Positions 1-9,939 of a stretch of 64,000 bases of DNA are shown one piece after another; the first letter of the stretch is position 1; every line of letters begins with the position of its first letter. Where the stretch lies: NCBI GenBank assembly GCA_905479495.1, contig CAJQMR010000017.1, positions 1 through 64,000 of the forward strand, in the 5' to 3' direction. The position numbers and the translations under genes were made by a program. The stretch is from an uncultured Anaerolineae bacterium. GTDB lineage: Bacteria > Chloroflexota > Anaerolineae > Promineifilales > Promineifilaceae. A model generated the notes under the pieces. It saw nothing but the letters and a program-made list of their open reading frames with translations, did not search any database and was not told the origin of the DNA.

Positions 1-75
1 CGCCACTCGCCACTCGCCACTCGCCACTCGCCACTCGCCACTCGCCACTCGCCACTCGCCACTCGCCACTCGCCA
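1..75. repeat. 7-bp tandem repeat (CGCCACT)n
   Basis: About ten uninterrupted copies of the heptamer CGCCACT run from the window edge to about position 75, so the array probably continues outside the window. The unit is not a multiple of three and no open frame or start is associated with it. It lies 70 bp upstream of the first gene and just upstream of that gene's promoter. It is a microsatellite-type array with single units, not a CRISPR array, because there are no spacers. Confidence 0.9.
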
Positions 76-110
76 AATAGGTAAAATTTCCTACTTCACC
101 GCATCTTTGC

Positions 111-138
111 TAGACATAAAACGAGAATCGTTTACAAT
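111..138 (+). promoter_or_regulatory. Sigma70-like promoter of the first lipoprotein gene
   Basis: A -35-like TAGACA (111-116) and a -10-like TACAAT (133-138) are separated by 16 bp. The start codon at 148 is only nine bases past the -10 box, so the transcript would have a leader of a few bases at most. No Shine-Dalgarno sequence precedes the ATG, which agrees with a near-leaderless message. Confidence 0.45.
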
Positions 139-147
139 GGACAATCG

Positions 148-1392
148 ATGAGACGATCTTGGTTGGCTTTTGGCCTTGCTGTATTGGTATGGAGTTTGTT
201 GGTTGGCTGTCAGCTTCAGTTTGATCTGGAGCCGTTGCCGACGCGAGTGGACCCCATTGCGCTACCGGGCGAATCAACCCCGATTCCGGTAACGTTTACG
301 CCCGTGCCAGAAACGGCCGTATCCTCCAACCAACTCGCCCAATCCGGCCTGCTCGACACGCTGCCTGCCACCAATACCCCGCTGCCCATTCCCACCAATA
401 CCCCAGTCACCCCTACATCCACCCCCACATCCACGCCTACCGAAACACCCGTCGGCCCCACGCCGCCGGTCATTAAACCGCTAGGCCAATACAGCCTCAG
501 CGAAGTGATTCCTTTCCAGGCGTTCCCGGTGCCTGCTGGCAACAACGGCTGGGGGGTGCATTGGATACCCACTGTTAGCCAGGATCATGGTGTAGTCGAT
601 CGTTTTGTGGGGGAAGCGGTGCGTATGCACATTAAATGGGTCGTCTTCCTCAACGAGGGCACCCAAATTGGGGACAATGATTATTTGGTGGAGAAGTTGG
701 TAGCCAACGGCATTATGCCGGTGATGCGACTTTACCGCTCTGGTGTGCTGCCCTACGACGGCAACATCGGTCCGATGGTGGCCCATTATCGGGCCAAGGG
801 CGTTTACTATTTCCAGTTGTACAACGAGCCAAATGTGAACGGGGAAAACCATCAAGGCTTTGCCAATCCCAACCAGTATGCCAAAGCTTGGGCCAATGCC
901 GCACGGCAAGTGATTGCCAACGGAGGTTTCCCCGGTTTAGGCGCGCTCAGCCCTGGTGGCGAATACAATCATTATGACTTTTTGGCGCGGACCTTACAGG
1001 CCATCAAGTTCAATGGAGACGAGGCGCTGCTTAACCGCACTTGGCTGTCGGTGCACAACTATCATGGCGTGCGCGCCTACGATGATCCCGGTGGTTTTCT
1101 GCTCTTCCGTAAATACAATGAGATTGTGGAAAGCAATATCGGCCGTTCCCTACCCATGATTGGCACGGAAGGCGGCTCCTACAGCGCGGACCGCAACGTG
1201 GAACTGGAGCTGATCCGCTATCAATACACCTACATGCGCGATGCCGAACCCTACTTTTTAGCTTTCAGCTACTGGCTGCTGGCCAACAGTGAAGGCGGTG
1301 CCCACGACAGTACCTGGGAATGGCAAGCCCTCTTTCGTCCCGGCTTTGTCCATCCGGCCATCACCGAATTCTTCTACAAAACTTCCCGCTAA
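148..1392 (+). CDS. Lipoprotein with Thr/Pro linker and clan-A glycosidase-like domain
   Basis: The 414-residue protein starts with a signal peptide ending in the lipobox LLVGC, so it is expected to be an exported lipoprotein. A linker rich in Thr and Pro (about residues 70-105) follows, then a TIM-barrel-like domain. Two acidic motifs fit a retaining clan GH-A glycosidase: YNEPN with Glu227 as acid/base candidate and IGTEGG with Glu341 as nucleophile candidate. A WxxxNSEGG segment near the C-terminus also resembles GH5/GH39-type enzymes. The substrate cannot be told from sequence. An ACGGCCGT octamer encodes the ETAV stretch before the linker. The family assignment to a specific GH number is uncertain; the secreted glycosidase-like fold is better supported. 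Confidence 0.7.
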   Translation: MRRSWLAFGLAVLVWSLLVGCQLQFDLEPLPTRVDPIALPGESTPIPVTFTPVPETAVSSNQLAQSGLLDTLPATNTPLPIPTNTPVTPTSTPTSTPTETPVGPTPPVIKPLGQYSLSEVIPFQAFPVPAGNNGWGVHWIPTVSQDHGVVDRFVGEAVRMHIKWVVFLNEGTQIGDNDYLVEKLVANGIMPVMRLYRSGVLPYDGNIGPMVAHYRAKGVYYFQLYNEPNVNGENHQGFANPNQYAKAWANAARQVIANGGFPGLGALSPGGEYNHYDFLARTLQAIKFNGDEALLNRTWLSVHNYHGVRAYDDPGGFLLFRKYNEIVESNIGRSLPMIGTEGGSYSADRNVELELIRYQYTYMRDAEPYFLAFSYWLLANSEGGAHDSTWEWQALFRPGFVHPAITEFFYKTSR

Positions 1393-1542
1393 ATTTCATA
1401 ACACTCCTTCTATCGAGTTCTTGTTTTTGTACGGTGAAAATCTTATACTTCCTCTGTTAATTGTGCCAAAATTCACTACTTGGTTTAGATTTACTTTTAC
1501 AAGTAAAACAAAATATAAATGGTTCACAAAGGATGGTATATT

Positions 1543-2211
1543 ATGACACCACGTCGCATAGGCCTTTGCCTGCTAATTGCATTCATCGGAACTTTTACTA
1601 CCAGCACAATTGTGAATAGCTTAAAGGAGAATTCTGAGGCAATGGTTTTTTTATACGGCGCGGAACGTGAGCAGTCTGAGGAGAAACATACTTCTGCGTT
1701 GATCTTGCCCACAATCATTACGGATCCGTTAGGGGACAGTAATGAGCAGGTTGATGTAATTGAAATAGCTGGAGCTTCTTCAGGAGCAGAATTACTCATG
1801 GAAGTTACGTTTAGTCCGGATACGGACATAGTAGCGTCTGAAGCTGGCGGCGCTATTCTTCTTGATCTCGATCAGAATTCAAGCACAGGCAAATCTGCGA
1901 CGGAAATCTGGTTTGGATTATCTACGCAAGATGTTGGTTGTGAGTTTTTGCTTTCCCTTTACCCTGACCACGTAGAAGTTCGAGAGGCTGAAATGTCTAC
2001 GATTGTGGCCACATTGCCAGTGACGCAGACAGCTAATGCACTTTCATTTAGTGTACCTCTTAGTTTGCTGAACAATGATGAAGGACAAATCAATGTCGTC
2101 GCAATCATTGGAGATAAAGATGGGCCAACTGATTGGGCCCCTGAGGTTGGCTATGGGACTATTACAGGTTCCTACCTGCACTTTATTCCTGTTATTATGA
2201 AACCAGAATAA
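1543..2211 (+). CDS. Secreted/anchored beta-sandwich protein of unknown function
   Basis: I chose the ATG at 1543 because AAAGGA lies nine bases upstream; an in-frame ATG at 1519 has no such site. The 222-residue product has an N-terminal hydrophobic segment (LCLLIAFIGTF) and then alternating hydrophobic strands with DPLGD and LDLDQNSSTGK, which resemble calcium-loop or carbohydrate-binding beta-sandwich domains. It ends in HFIPVIMKPE, close to the 'LPLVMK' tails seen in secreted Chloroflexota proteins. The gene is more AT-rich than its neighbours and contains no ACGGCCGT, which may mark a recent arrival. The role is unknown. Confidence 0.6.
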   Translation: MTPRRIGLCLLIAFIGTFTTSTIVNSLKENSEAMVFLYGAEREQSEEKHTSALILPTIITDPLGDSNEQVDVIEIAGASSGAELLMEVTFSPDTDIVASEAGGAILLDLDQNSSTGKSATEIWFGLSTQDVGCEFLLSLYPDHVEVREAEMSTIVATLPVTQTANALSFSVPLSLLNNDEGQINVVAIIGDKDGPTDWAPEVGYGTITGSYLHFIPVIMKPE

Positions 2212-2258
2212 TATAAAACGAGTTGGTTATTATATTGGTGCTTATTGAAAGGATCATG

Positions 2259-3113
2259 CTAGCGTCGACTTTTTGCGAGATATTCACTAAGTTGCCATAG
2301 CTTTTGGGCCAGTTCTGGGTTTTGGGCTGCTTCGGCCAGGGGGATTTCCTCTTTTTCATTGAAATATTTGCCGTGGGTGGTGGCCAGTTCGGGCACGGTG
2401 GCCAGCCAGATGGGGGCGACAGCACCTTGCTCTGGGGTAGCCCAGCCGCGCTTGACCAGCTTCATAATCCAGCCCAATGGGCCGCGCATATTGCCCAGTT
2501 TGGTATTGATGACGCCTGGGTGTACGGCGTTTAGAGTGACGCCGCTACCTTTTAGCTGCTGGGCCTCCAGCGGAAAGCACAACATGCTGCACAGTTTGGT
2601 GTTGGCGTAGGTGCGCATGGGGTGGAAGTCGTGGCCATAGGGAGTTTTGTCGAGATCGACACGGCCGTTTCCATACAATCCCGCGCTAATATTAACAATT
2701 CGGGCCGGAGCACTTGCCTTGAGCCGGTCGCTCAACAATTGGTTGAGCATAAACGGGGCCAAGTGATTCACCATGAAGCCTTGCTCTAAACCATCTGCGT
2801 TGATTTGTTTTTTGGTGGGCCACACCCCCGCATTGTTGATGAGGACGTGGAGGCGCGGGTAACGGTCCAGCAATTCTTGAGCCAACTGGCGAGTGGTGGT
2901 AATCGTGGCTAAATCTCCCATAACCAGGTCAATCTGAGCGTTTGGGATAGTTTGGCGGATTTCTTGAACGGCCGTTTCTCCTCGACCCTTATCCCGACTG
3001 ACCATAACCACCTGCGCCTGCTGTTCCGCCAACGCTTGCACTATGGCTTTGCCGATGCCTGCGTTGCCTCCCGTTACCACACACACCCGATTTTTCATCT
3101 CAGTGGCTGCCAT
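2259..3113 (-). CDS. Short-chain dehydrogenase/reductase (retinol dehydrogenase-like)
   Basis: This 284-residue protein is a classical SDR. Visible motifs are the NAD(P)-binding TGGNAGIG near residue 15, VSRDKGRG after the second strand (suggesting NADPH preference), the INNAG motif, and the active-site YANTK. Length and order match the retinol-dehydrogenase/WW-oxidoreductase-like group, whose bacterial members reduce or oxidise small alcohols and ketones of mostly unknown identity. It is divergently transcribed from a TetR-type regulator and the operator-like palindrome at 3180-3194 lies between them, so repression by that regulator is a reasonable inference. Two ACGGCCGT copies lie inside the gene. 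Confidence 0.88.
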   Translation of the reverse strand: MAATEMKNRVCVVTGGNAGIGKAIVQALAEQQAQVVMVSRDKGRGETAVQEIRQTIPNAQIDLVMGDLATITTTRQLAQELLDRYPRLHVLINNAGVWPTKKQINADGLEQGFMVNHLAPFMLNQLLSDRLKASAPARIVNISAGLYGNGRVDLDKTPYGHDFHPMRTYANTKLCSMLCFPLEAQQLKGSGVTLNAVHPGVINTKLGNMRGPLGWIMKLVKRGWATPEQGAVAPIWLATVPELATTHGKYFNEKEEIPLAEAAQNPELAQKLWQLSEYLAKSRR

Positions 3114-3179
3114 AGTTGCCTCTCTTTGCCTGAATGGATAGACTGTTTGCAGAACAAACTTTTTTCTAGAATTAATTAC

Positions 3180-3194
3180 TAGAATAATATTCTA
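3180..3194. promoter_or_regulatory. Palindromic operator between SDR and TetR genes
   Basis: TAGAATA-A-TATTCTA is a perfect seven-base inverted repeat around one central base, 25 bp before the regulator start. A half-copy (CTAGAATT) lies just upstream at about 3166. Position and symmetry fit an autoregulatory TetR-family site controlling both divergent genes. Confidence 0.55.
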
Positions 3195-3219
3195 ATCTTA
3201 TTTTGGGAAAGTGCAACAC

Positions 3220-3822
3220 ATGGCAAAAACAGACAGGCAAACTGCTACCGCTGCTCGTCAGGCCGCCATTTTAGAGGCCACGCTAGAATTGGTTGGGGAA
3301 AAGGGGGTAGCGGCCGTAACCATGAACGATATTTGCGGCCGTTCCGGGGCCAGCGTGGGCAGCGTGTATCATCATTTCAAAGACCGGGAGGGCGTGCTGT
3401 ATGCCCTGTACCGCGACTGTTTTGAAGATTGCTTTGACCAGTTGCGCACGGCCGTTTTAGCAACCAACACGGCGCACGAGGGTATCATGGCATTGGTCTA
3501 CACGTATCTGGATTGGGTGGCAGCCAATCCCAGCCGGGCCACTTTCATCTACGAAGCATCTCAAGGCACGCTGCTGCGCAGTTATGTGGCAGATATTGCC
3601 GCCTTTAAAGGCGCTTTTTATGCGGACATTTTTGCCTGGATGGAGCCGTTTGTAGAGGCAGGCGAACTGCTGCGGCTGCCGCCGTGGGCCTACGATGCCA
3701 TCATGATGGGACCGGCCCACGAATTTGCCCGCCGCTGGCTGGGCGGGATGCAGGAATTATCAATGCCCGAAGCACAAACCATCATTGCCGAGGCTGTGTG
3801 GCGGGCAGTGCGGCTAGATTGA
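3220..3822 (+). CDS. TetR/AcrR-family transcriptional regulator
   Basis: The 200-residue protein has the TetR N-terminal helix-turn-helix: AAILEATLELVGEKGVAAVT then ICGRSGASVGSVYHHF in separate helices, followed by a variable ligand-binding domain. I use the ATG at 3220 because GGGAAA lies at a usual distance; a GTG nine bases earlier is an alternative. It is transcribed away from a short-chain dehydrogenase gene and probably represses that gene and itself through the palindrome at 3180-3194. The ligand is unknown. Confidence 0.85.
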   Translation: MAKTDRQTATAARQAAILEATLELVGEKGVAAVTMNDICGRSGASVGSVYHHFKDREGVLYALYRDCFEDCFDQLRTAVLATNTAHEGIMALVYTYLDWVAANPSRATFIYEASQGTLLRSYVADIAAFKGAFYADIFAWMEPFVEAGELLRLPPWAYDAIMMGPAHEFARRWLGGMQELSMPEAQTIIAEAVWRAVRLD

Positions 3823-3872
3823 TCGATAAAAATTAACTGCTGTGAAAAATGCCTTTTTAGTAAACCCCGGAG

Positions 3873-4538
<666 letters not shown>

Positions 4539-4645
4539 GGGGTCATTTTACCTTGCCTGTTGGGTAATGCCCATTTTGCGGGTAGAATTCGCAGCCGTCG
4601 GTCAATTTTATGAAATTGACCAACTCTCAGCCTAAAGGAGACCCT

Positions 4646-5647
4646 ATGGCAGCAATCGAGGTATCCAATCTTAGCAAATCTTTTTTTGTGCCAGTACGCG
4701 ATGCGGGTTTGAAGGCAGCATTACAAAGCCTGGTCAATCGCAAAACGCGCGAAGTACAGGCGGTCAAAAACGTTTCGTTTACCATCGAACCAGGCGAGGT
4801 GGTGGGCTTTTTAGGGCCAAATGGCGCGGGTAAGACGACCACGCTCAAGATGCTGTCTGGCCTGTTGTATCCTACCCACGGCACTGCTTCTGTTTTGAGC
4901 TATACACCTTCCCAGCGCAACAAAAGCTACCTGCGCCAGATGACGCTCATCATGGGTAACCGGAACCAGCTCATTTGGGATATCCCAGCACTGGATTCGT
5001 TTGAGCTGAACCGGGCCATTTACCGCCTGCCAGAAGCCGAATTCCATCAGACGCGCGACGAATTTATTGAGCTGCTAGACATGAAGGAGATTGTCACCAA
5101 GCCGGTGCGCAATCTCTCTTTGGGAGAACGGATGAAGGTGGAGATTGCTGCCGCGCTGCTGCACAAGCCCAAGGCGCTCTTTTTAGATGAGCCGACTATT
5201 GGCCTGGACGTGACAATGCAGCGGCGCATTCGGGCGTTTATTCAAGAATACAATCAACGGTACAATGCCACGGTACTGCTCACCAGTCATTACATGGCGG
5301 ATGTAGAAGCATTGTGTAAGCGGGTGATTGTGATTCATCACGGCCGTATTTTGTTTGATGGCGCGCTAAGTGAGTTGGTTGACCGCTTTAAAGCGCAAAA
5401 GCGGCTGGTCGTGACGGTAGAGCAGGGCATGGTGGATTTATCTCGATTTGGGGAGGTGGTGTCGCAGGAAGACGGCCGTATCACTCTGCAAGTGTCCAAA
5501 AAAGAAGCCCCAGCTATCACAGCCAGGCTGCTCAACGAATTCCCTGTGTCGGACCTGTTAGTGGAAGACCCTTCCATCGAAGATGTGATTGAAGACGTTT
5601 TTTCCCAGCGTATTGGAGCCGAGACAGATACGGCCGTTGCTGCTTGA
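4646..5647 (+). CDS. ABC transporter ATP-binding protein (COG4586-like, ABC-2 exporter)
   Basis: The 333-residue ATPase has Walker A GPNGAGKTT, the ABC signature LSLGERMK, Walker B ALFLDEPTIGLD and the H-loop LTSHYM, with a C-terminal extension of about 80 residues typical of NatA/DrrA-type exporters. The start at 4646 follows AAAGGAG by five bases. It is the first gene of a tight operon: the first permease begins eight bases after its stop and the second overlaps the first by one base. This three-gene pattern matches the COG4586/4587/3694 exporters of unknown cargo. It contains three ACGGCCGT copies. Confidence 0.92.
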   Translation: MAAIEVSNLSKSFFVPVRDAGLKAALQSLVNRKTREVQAVKNVSFTIEPGEVVGFLGPNGAGKTTTLKMLSGLLYPTHGTASVLSYTPSQRNKSYLRQMTLIMGNRNQLIWDIPALDSFELNRAIYRLPEAEFHQTRDEFIELLDMKEIVTKPVRNLSLGERMKVEIAAALLHKPKALFLDEPTIGLDVTMQRRIRAFIQEYNQRYNATVLLTSHYMADVEALCKRVIVIHHGRILFDGALSELVDRFKAQKRLVVTVEQGMVDLSRFGEVVSQEDGRITLQVSKKEAPAITARLLNEFPVSDLLVEDPSIEDVIEDVFSQRIGAETDTAVAA

Positions 5648-5654
5648 GGTTTCC

Positions 5655-6497
5655 ATGAGTCCGATAACAAATACGCCATCCCGATGGCAGGAAATCAAAG
5701 TCCTGCTCGATTTTTACCCAAACCGCATGAAATACGCTGCCATCATCAAGGCACAGTATCGCCTCTCGGCGTTTTTGTGGCTGATTGGTTTGGCGATAGA
5801 ACCAGTAATATACCTGGTAGTGTGGACCACCGTGGCTAAAGAACGCGGCGGCGTGATTGGTGGCTACACAGCGGGTGGTTTTGCCGCTTACTACATTGTG
5901 TGGACTATTGTGCGGGTGATGGGTATTGGCCTTAATCCCTGGGTGTTTGAATGGCGCGTACGCCAGGGCCAATGGTCTCCCCTCATTTTACGGCCGATGC
6001 ACCCCATTCATGATGATTTTGCCCTTTTGTTAGGCGATAAGGTCATGGATATTGTGTGGCTCATTCCGGTGGTGAGCATTCTCATCAATGCTTTTAAACC
6101 TGATCTGAACCCTACCTGGTGGCAGGGGCTGGCATTTGTGGTGGCTTGTTTGCTTGGTTTTATCGCCCGCACCGTTTGGATGTGGGTTTTGGGCCTCATA
6201 ACATTCTGGACAGTAAGGGTAGCGGCTATTTTTGATCTTTATTTTGCTGTGGAACTGCTGCTTTCAGGCCGTGTGGTGCCGCTGGATTTGCTGCCAACTT
6301 GGGCACGGGATATGGCCAACTGGCTGCCCTACCAATGGACCTTTGGCTTTCCCATTGAAGTAATGATTGGCCGTTTGTCACCCACTGTAACTTTACAAGG
6401 CATAGGTATCCAGCTTAGTTGGATCGTGGTGGGGTGGATCATCATGCAGTGGCTTTGGCGGCGTGGGGTACGCCGTTATTCGGCCGTGGGGGCATAA
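5655..6497 (+). CDS. ABC-2 type permease (COG4587-like)
   Basis: The 280-residue membrane protein has about six hydrophobic segments and a cytoplasmic N-terminus (WQEIKVLLDFYPNRMKYAAIIKAQYRL). Start 5655 follows TGAGGT. It lies between its ATPase and a second permease in a translationally coupled operon, so it should form half of a heterodimeric export channel. Family members are known as 'ABC-type uncharacterised transport system, permease component'; no cargo has been deduced. The LLSGRVVPLDLLPTWA stretch is typical of this permease group. Confidence 0.85.
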   Translation: MSPITNTPSRWQEIKVLLDFYPNRMKYAAIIKAQYRLSAFLWLIGLAIEPVIYLVVWTTVAKERGGVIGGYTAGGFAAYYIVWTIVRVMGIGLNPWVFEWRVRQGQWSPLILRPMHPIHDDFALLLGDKVMDIVWLIPVVSILINAFKPDLNPTWWQGLAFVVACLLGFIARTVWMWVLGLITFWTVRVAAIFDLYFAVELLLSGRVVPLDLLPTWARDMANWLPYQWTFGFPIEVMIGRLSPTVTLQGIGIQLSWIVVGWIIMQWLWRRGVRRYSAVGA

Positions 6498-7285
6498 TGA
6501 AAAGTTATTTGCGTTTAGTGTGGGTATTCTTGCGCGTTGGCGTCTTGAACGAGATTCAATATCGTGTGAACTTTTTTGTGCAAATTTTGCAGACTTTAAT
6601 TGCCCTTGCCACAGGACTGGTCGTTTTGAGCCTGGTCTTTGAATATGCCGACAGCCTTAATGGTTGGTCACAGCCAGAATTATTGGTGGTGATGGGCGTT
6701 CACTTCTTAATTGGCGGTGTTGTCAAAATGTTCATCCAGCCCAATATGATGCGCCTGATGGATGAAATTGGTCAGGGGACTTTAGATTACACGTTGACCA
6801 AGCCAGAAAACGCGCAGCTTTTGGTGAGTGTACGCGAATTGCAATTCTGGCAGATTGTAGATGTGCTTACCGGACTGGTAGTACTGGGCTGGGGCTTGGT
6901 TTCATTGCAAGCCAGCATGACCGCAGTGAATATGGCTTCTTTTCTGCTCATGTTATTTTTGGGGATTACTTTAATGTACAGCTTTTGGCTGATGATTGCC
7001 ACCGTCACTTTTTGGGTGATCCGGGTGGGCAACATTGTGCTGATTTGGCAATCGTTGTACCAGGCGGGGCGCTGGCCAGTGAGTATTTACCCCGGTTGGC
7101 TGCAACTTGTCTTGACTTTTTTGGTGCCAGTGGCCTTTGCCGTTACCATTCCAGCAGAAACATTTACGGGGCGCTCTAGCTTAGGGTTGATGGGGTTTGC
7201 TGTGGGGTTAACGGCCGTTCTCTTCTTCATCGCCAATCGTGTTTGGCGCTGGGGATTAAGCAATTATTCAGGTGCTTCTGCTTAA
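6497..7285 (+). CDS. ABC-2 type permease (COG3694-like)
   Basis: The start ATG shares its A with the stop codon of the preceding permease (TAATG), which shows translational coupling and fixes the start. The 262-residue protein has about six membrane segments and the conserved VNFFVQILQTL entry helix and LTKPENAQLLVS loop of the partner permease in COG4586/4587/3694 exporters. It ends with a four-base overlap with the convergent histidine kinase gene. It should pair with the 5655-6497 permease. Confidence 0.85.
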   Translation: MKSYLRLVWVFLRVGVLNEIQYRVNFFVQILQTLIALATGLVVLSLVFEYADSLNGWSQPELLVVMGVHFLIGGVVKMFIQPNMMRLMDEIGQGTLDYTLTKPENAQLLVSVRELQFWQIVDVLTGLVVLGWGLVSLQASMTAVNMASFLLMLFLGITLMYSFWLMIATVTFWVIRVGNIVLIWQSLYQAGRWPVSIYPGWLQLVLTFLVPVAFAVTIPAETFTGRSSLGLMGFAVGLTAVLFFIANRVWRWGLSNYSGASA

Positions 7286-9135
7286 TTGTCGGTTTGTTCG
7301 GGGAAAAAACCAGGAATGAGAATGGTAAAAGTGGTGCCCTTACCCAGCTTGCTTTTAACCATAATGGTGCCGCGATGAGCTTCCACAATTTCTTTGACTA
7401 AGGTAAGCCCCAGCCCCGTACCTTTGTGCCGCCGTGCTGATCCACTTTCTACTTGATAAAATCGCTCAAAGATACGCTCAAGTTTATCTTCTGGGATGCC
7501 CTCTCCACTGTCGGCCACCTCAATATGCAAATCTTCCCCTGCTGCCTTCAGGCGCAAGGTGATGCTGCCGCCCGCCGGAGTGAATTTGAAGGCATTCGAT
7601 ACCAAGTTGTCGAAAACCCGGCGTAGGTGCGTGCTGTCACCATGAATCCAGGGGATTGGCTCCGCGATTTCAGCTTCAAGCGTAATTTCTAGCTCTTCGG
7701 CACGCATACGGTAATCTGCTAGCAGTGAATAGACGAGCATGGTCGTGTCAATCTCTTCACGGCGCAGCTCCTGGGTTTCAGCTGCCAATAGGGCGGTGAG
7801 ATCATCTACCAGGTTAGTAAGCATCAGCACCCGCCGCATAATAATCTCGCTGGACTGTTTCTGGGTGTCATTTAAGGGGCCTAAACTTTCACTGGCCAGA
7901 AGTTCTGCATGGCCATAAATAATACCCAGCGGTGAACGCAGCTCGTGTGAAACGCTTTGGGTGAAGTTGTTTTTCATCATGTCAAGTTCAGCCTGGCGGT
8001 TTAAAGCAGCCGCCATCGCGGCTGCTCGTTGCTGTGTTTCGCCCAGCATACGCACATTTTGGATGGCCGTCCCTGCTTGTTGGCCCACAGATATGACCAA
8101 ATCAAGGTCGCGCTGGCTAAACATACGGGGCGAGTGGTTCAAATTGAAAAGGGCTAACATGCCCAAACAATGATCCCGGGCTTGTAATGGTGCGCCAACA
8201 AAAGTGGTGACCCCGGCTTTAATCCATTTTTGCATCGCTTCTGGATGGTTGGGATAATCTGTGATCAAAATAGGTTCGCTATTTCTGACAATTTGCCAGG
8301 CCAGGCCACGGGGCCGAGGGGCGGGGCGTAAATTCATCCAGTTGGGCACGTTGTGCGGATAAAAGGTCATGATGTCGTTGTCAATGACCAGGCCAATCAA
8401 ACCACTGTCCGCCTTAATTAGCTCAGCGACCATTTTAACGGTGTTGCCCAAGAGCGTTGGTAAATTTGGTGTGTTATTAAGCGTACGGCTGATCTCGCCA
8501 AGCTGTTGTTCGCGTTGTAAATTTTGCCTGGTTTGGGCAAATAGAGTGACGGTGTTAATGGCCAGGGCAATCATATGTGCCAGAGTGTGCCCCGTATTGA
8601 GCTGGCTACTATTTGCTGGCTGTAGTTCATTCCAAAATAGGATAATTCCGCCCCCCGATTTACCCTGATTGTCGATTAGTGGAAAACTGGCAAAGGTGCG
8701 AAATCCTTCACTTTTAATAATTTCTCGCACGGCGTTGAAGGTAGGGTCTGTTTGCACATCTTCAACCCACATGGGGGCCAGGTGATAAAGCTGTTCGGTC
8801 CCAGGGGCGCCGCTGAAGATATCGTTGACGTCATCGGTGAACGTTTGTGAGAGCCCAAAAGAATAAGGACAGGTAAGCTTGTCAGTCTCCTGATCGTAAA
8901 TGAAAATCGCGAAGCGGTCCGGTTGTAGGCTGTTTTGCACGGCCGTTTGTATGCGTGGCCACAATGAAGGTAGATCGTGAACCCCTAAGAAGGATTCAGC
9001 AGCTTTGGTGAGGGCAGTTAATTGGGCAATGGTTGGGGGTGGGCCCTCAGACAATGACTCTGGGGGGAGACCTTGAGAGGGTAGGTGTTCTGACTTACGA
9101 AGAAACTCATCATTGCTTTTGTTGTGATCAGCCAT
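7282..9135 (-). CDS. Soluble sensor histidine kinase with two GAF domains
   Basis: No membrane helix is visible in this 617-residue protein. It has two GAF-type sensor domains (about residues 35-200 and 210-370), a HisKA phosphoacceptor helix with SVSHELRSPL, and a HATPase domain with N-box NLVSNAFKFT, G1 DSGEGIPED, F-box and G2 GTGLGLTLVKE. It should sense a small intracellular ligand or redox state and phosphorylate a response regulator, none of which is encoded next to it. The next gene on the same strand upstream is a TetR regulator (38-bp gap), so they may be cotranscribed. One ACGGCCGT lies in the gene. Confidence 0.92.
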   Translation of the reverse strand: MADHNKSNDEFLRKSEHLPSQGLPPESLSEGPPPTIAQLTALTKAAESFLGVHDLPSLWPRIQTAVQNSLQPDRFAIFIYDQETDKLTCPYSFGLSQTFTDDVNDIFSGAPGTEQLYHLAPMWVEDVQTDPTFNAVREIIKSEGFRTFASFPLIDNQGKSGGGIILFWNELQPANSSQLNTGHTLAHMIALAINTVTLFAQTRQNLQREQQLGEISRTLNNTPNLPTLLGNTVKMVAELIKADSGLIGLVIDNDIMTFYPHNVPNWMNLRPAPRPRGLAWQIVRNSEPILITDYPNHPEAMQKWIKAGVTTFVGAPLQARDHCLGMLALFNLNHSPRMFSQRDLDLVISVGQQAGTAIQNVRMLGETQQRAAAMAAALNRQAELDMMKNNFTQSVSHELRSPLGIIYGHAELLASESLGPLNDTQKQSSEIIMRRVLMLTNLVDDLTALLAAETQELRREEIDTTMLVYSLLADYRMRAEELEITLEAEIAEPIPWIHGDSTHLRRVFDNLVSNAFKFTPAGGSITLRLKAAGEDLHIEVADSGEGIPEDKLERIFERFYQVESGSARRHKGTGLGLTLVKEIVEAHRGTIMVKSKLGKGTTFTILIPGFFPEQTDN

Positions 9136-9173
9136 TTGTCGATCTTGTGCTTTCTGCCTGGTTAGGAAAATTT

Positions 9174-9797
9174 TTACAGGGAAGTCCCCTTAAAGGCGAC
9201 GGCGCGCAGGCTAAACAAAGTCAGCTCCTGGGTAACAGCTCCCACTTCCTGATCTGGCTCAGGTGTGGCTAGAAGCTGTAAAATCACTTCATCGAATGCC
9301 CCGGCAAATGCTTCAGCAACTCTACGGCTGTTTTGCTCAGGAACCACACCGGCCTCGATCGCCTTGTCCAACGGCCGTTGCCACAGCCTCACCAAACGCT
9401 CCCGAAATGCAAGTCGCTTTGCCTCTAAGGAAGGTACAGCGCCGACGCCCCCGACCAGCAGCAGTTGCACCACGGCCGGTTCATAAATAGCAATGTTCAG
9501 GTAGGCTTGAATACCACGCGACAGTTGTTGTGCCAAATCGCTGCGGCTGCGTACCGCCTGGTCAATCGTTTGCAGTAAAAAATCGGCCGTTTCCTCATAC
9601 AGGTGAACAAATAAAGTCTCTTTGTCAGGAAAATAAAAGTAAAATGTGCCGATGGCCACGTCGGCGGCCTTCACAATATCGCGCACGGTGGCGGCATAAT
9701 AGCCTTTTTCGGCAAACACCTGAACGGCCGCTTGCATCATGGCCGTTCGTTTGGCATCTTTCTTTTGGCGTGTTTTTTCACTACTGCGATAAGCCAT
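9174..9797 (-). CDS. TetR/AcrR-family transcriptional regulator
   Basis: The 207-residue protein begins with a basic tail (RSSEKTRQKKDAKR), then the TetR DNA-binding domain: MMQAAVQVFAEKGYYAATVRD and VAIGTFYFYFPDKE. The C-terminal ligand domain is not assignable. It lies 38 bp upstream of the GAF histidine kinase on the same strand and is divergent from the MocR-type gene across a 264-bp gap. Its target is unknown; autoregulation and control of the downstream kinase are inferences from position. Confidence 0.85.
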   Translation of the reverse strand: MAYRSSEKTRQKKDAKRTAMMQAAVQVFAEKGYYAATVRDIVKAADVAIGTFYFYFPDKETLFVHLYEETADFLLQTIDQAVRSRSDLAQQLSRGIQAYLNIAIYEPAVVQLLLVGGVGAVPSLEAKRLAFRERLVRLWQRPLDKAIEAGVVPEQNSRRVAEAFAGAFDEVILQLLATPEPDQEVGAVTQELTLFSLRAVAFKGTSL

Positions 9798-9939
9798 ACT
9801 GATCTGGGTACATTCCTAAAGCACAGCGGACCCTGTTATAGTCCGAAGCTTATTTCTGCAAAACTGTACTTAACTGGTAGGATAGTGCGTTTAACAAAAA
9901 TGCGTCAATATCCCTTTTGAACTATGGTATAAATTTTTT

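Noticed and set aside
1..75. Possible CRISPR array at the start
   Set aside because: The units are contiguous seven-base copies with no spacers and no cas gene follows.
216..909. Long minus-strand frames across the first lipoprotein gene
   Set aside because: They are antisense shadows of a Thr/Pro-rich linker and of a well-supported gene; Gly/Val-rich translations and no start sites.
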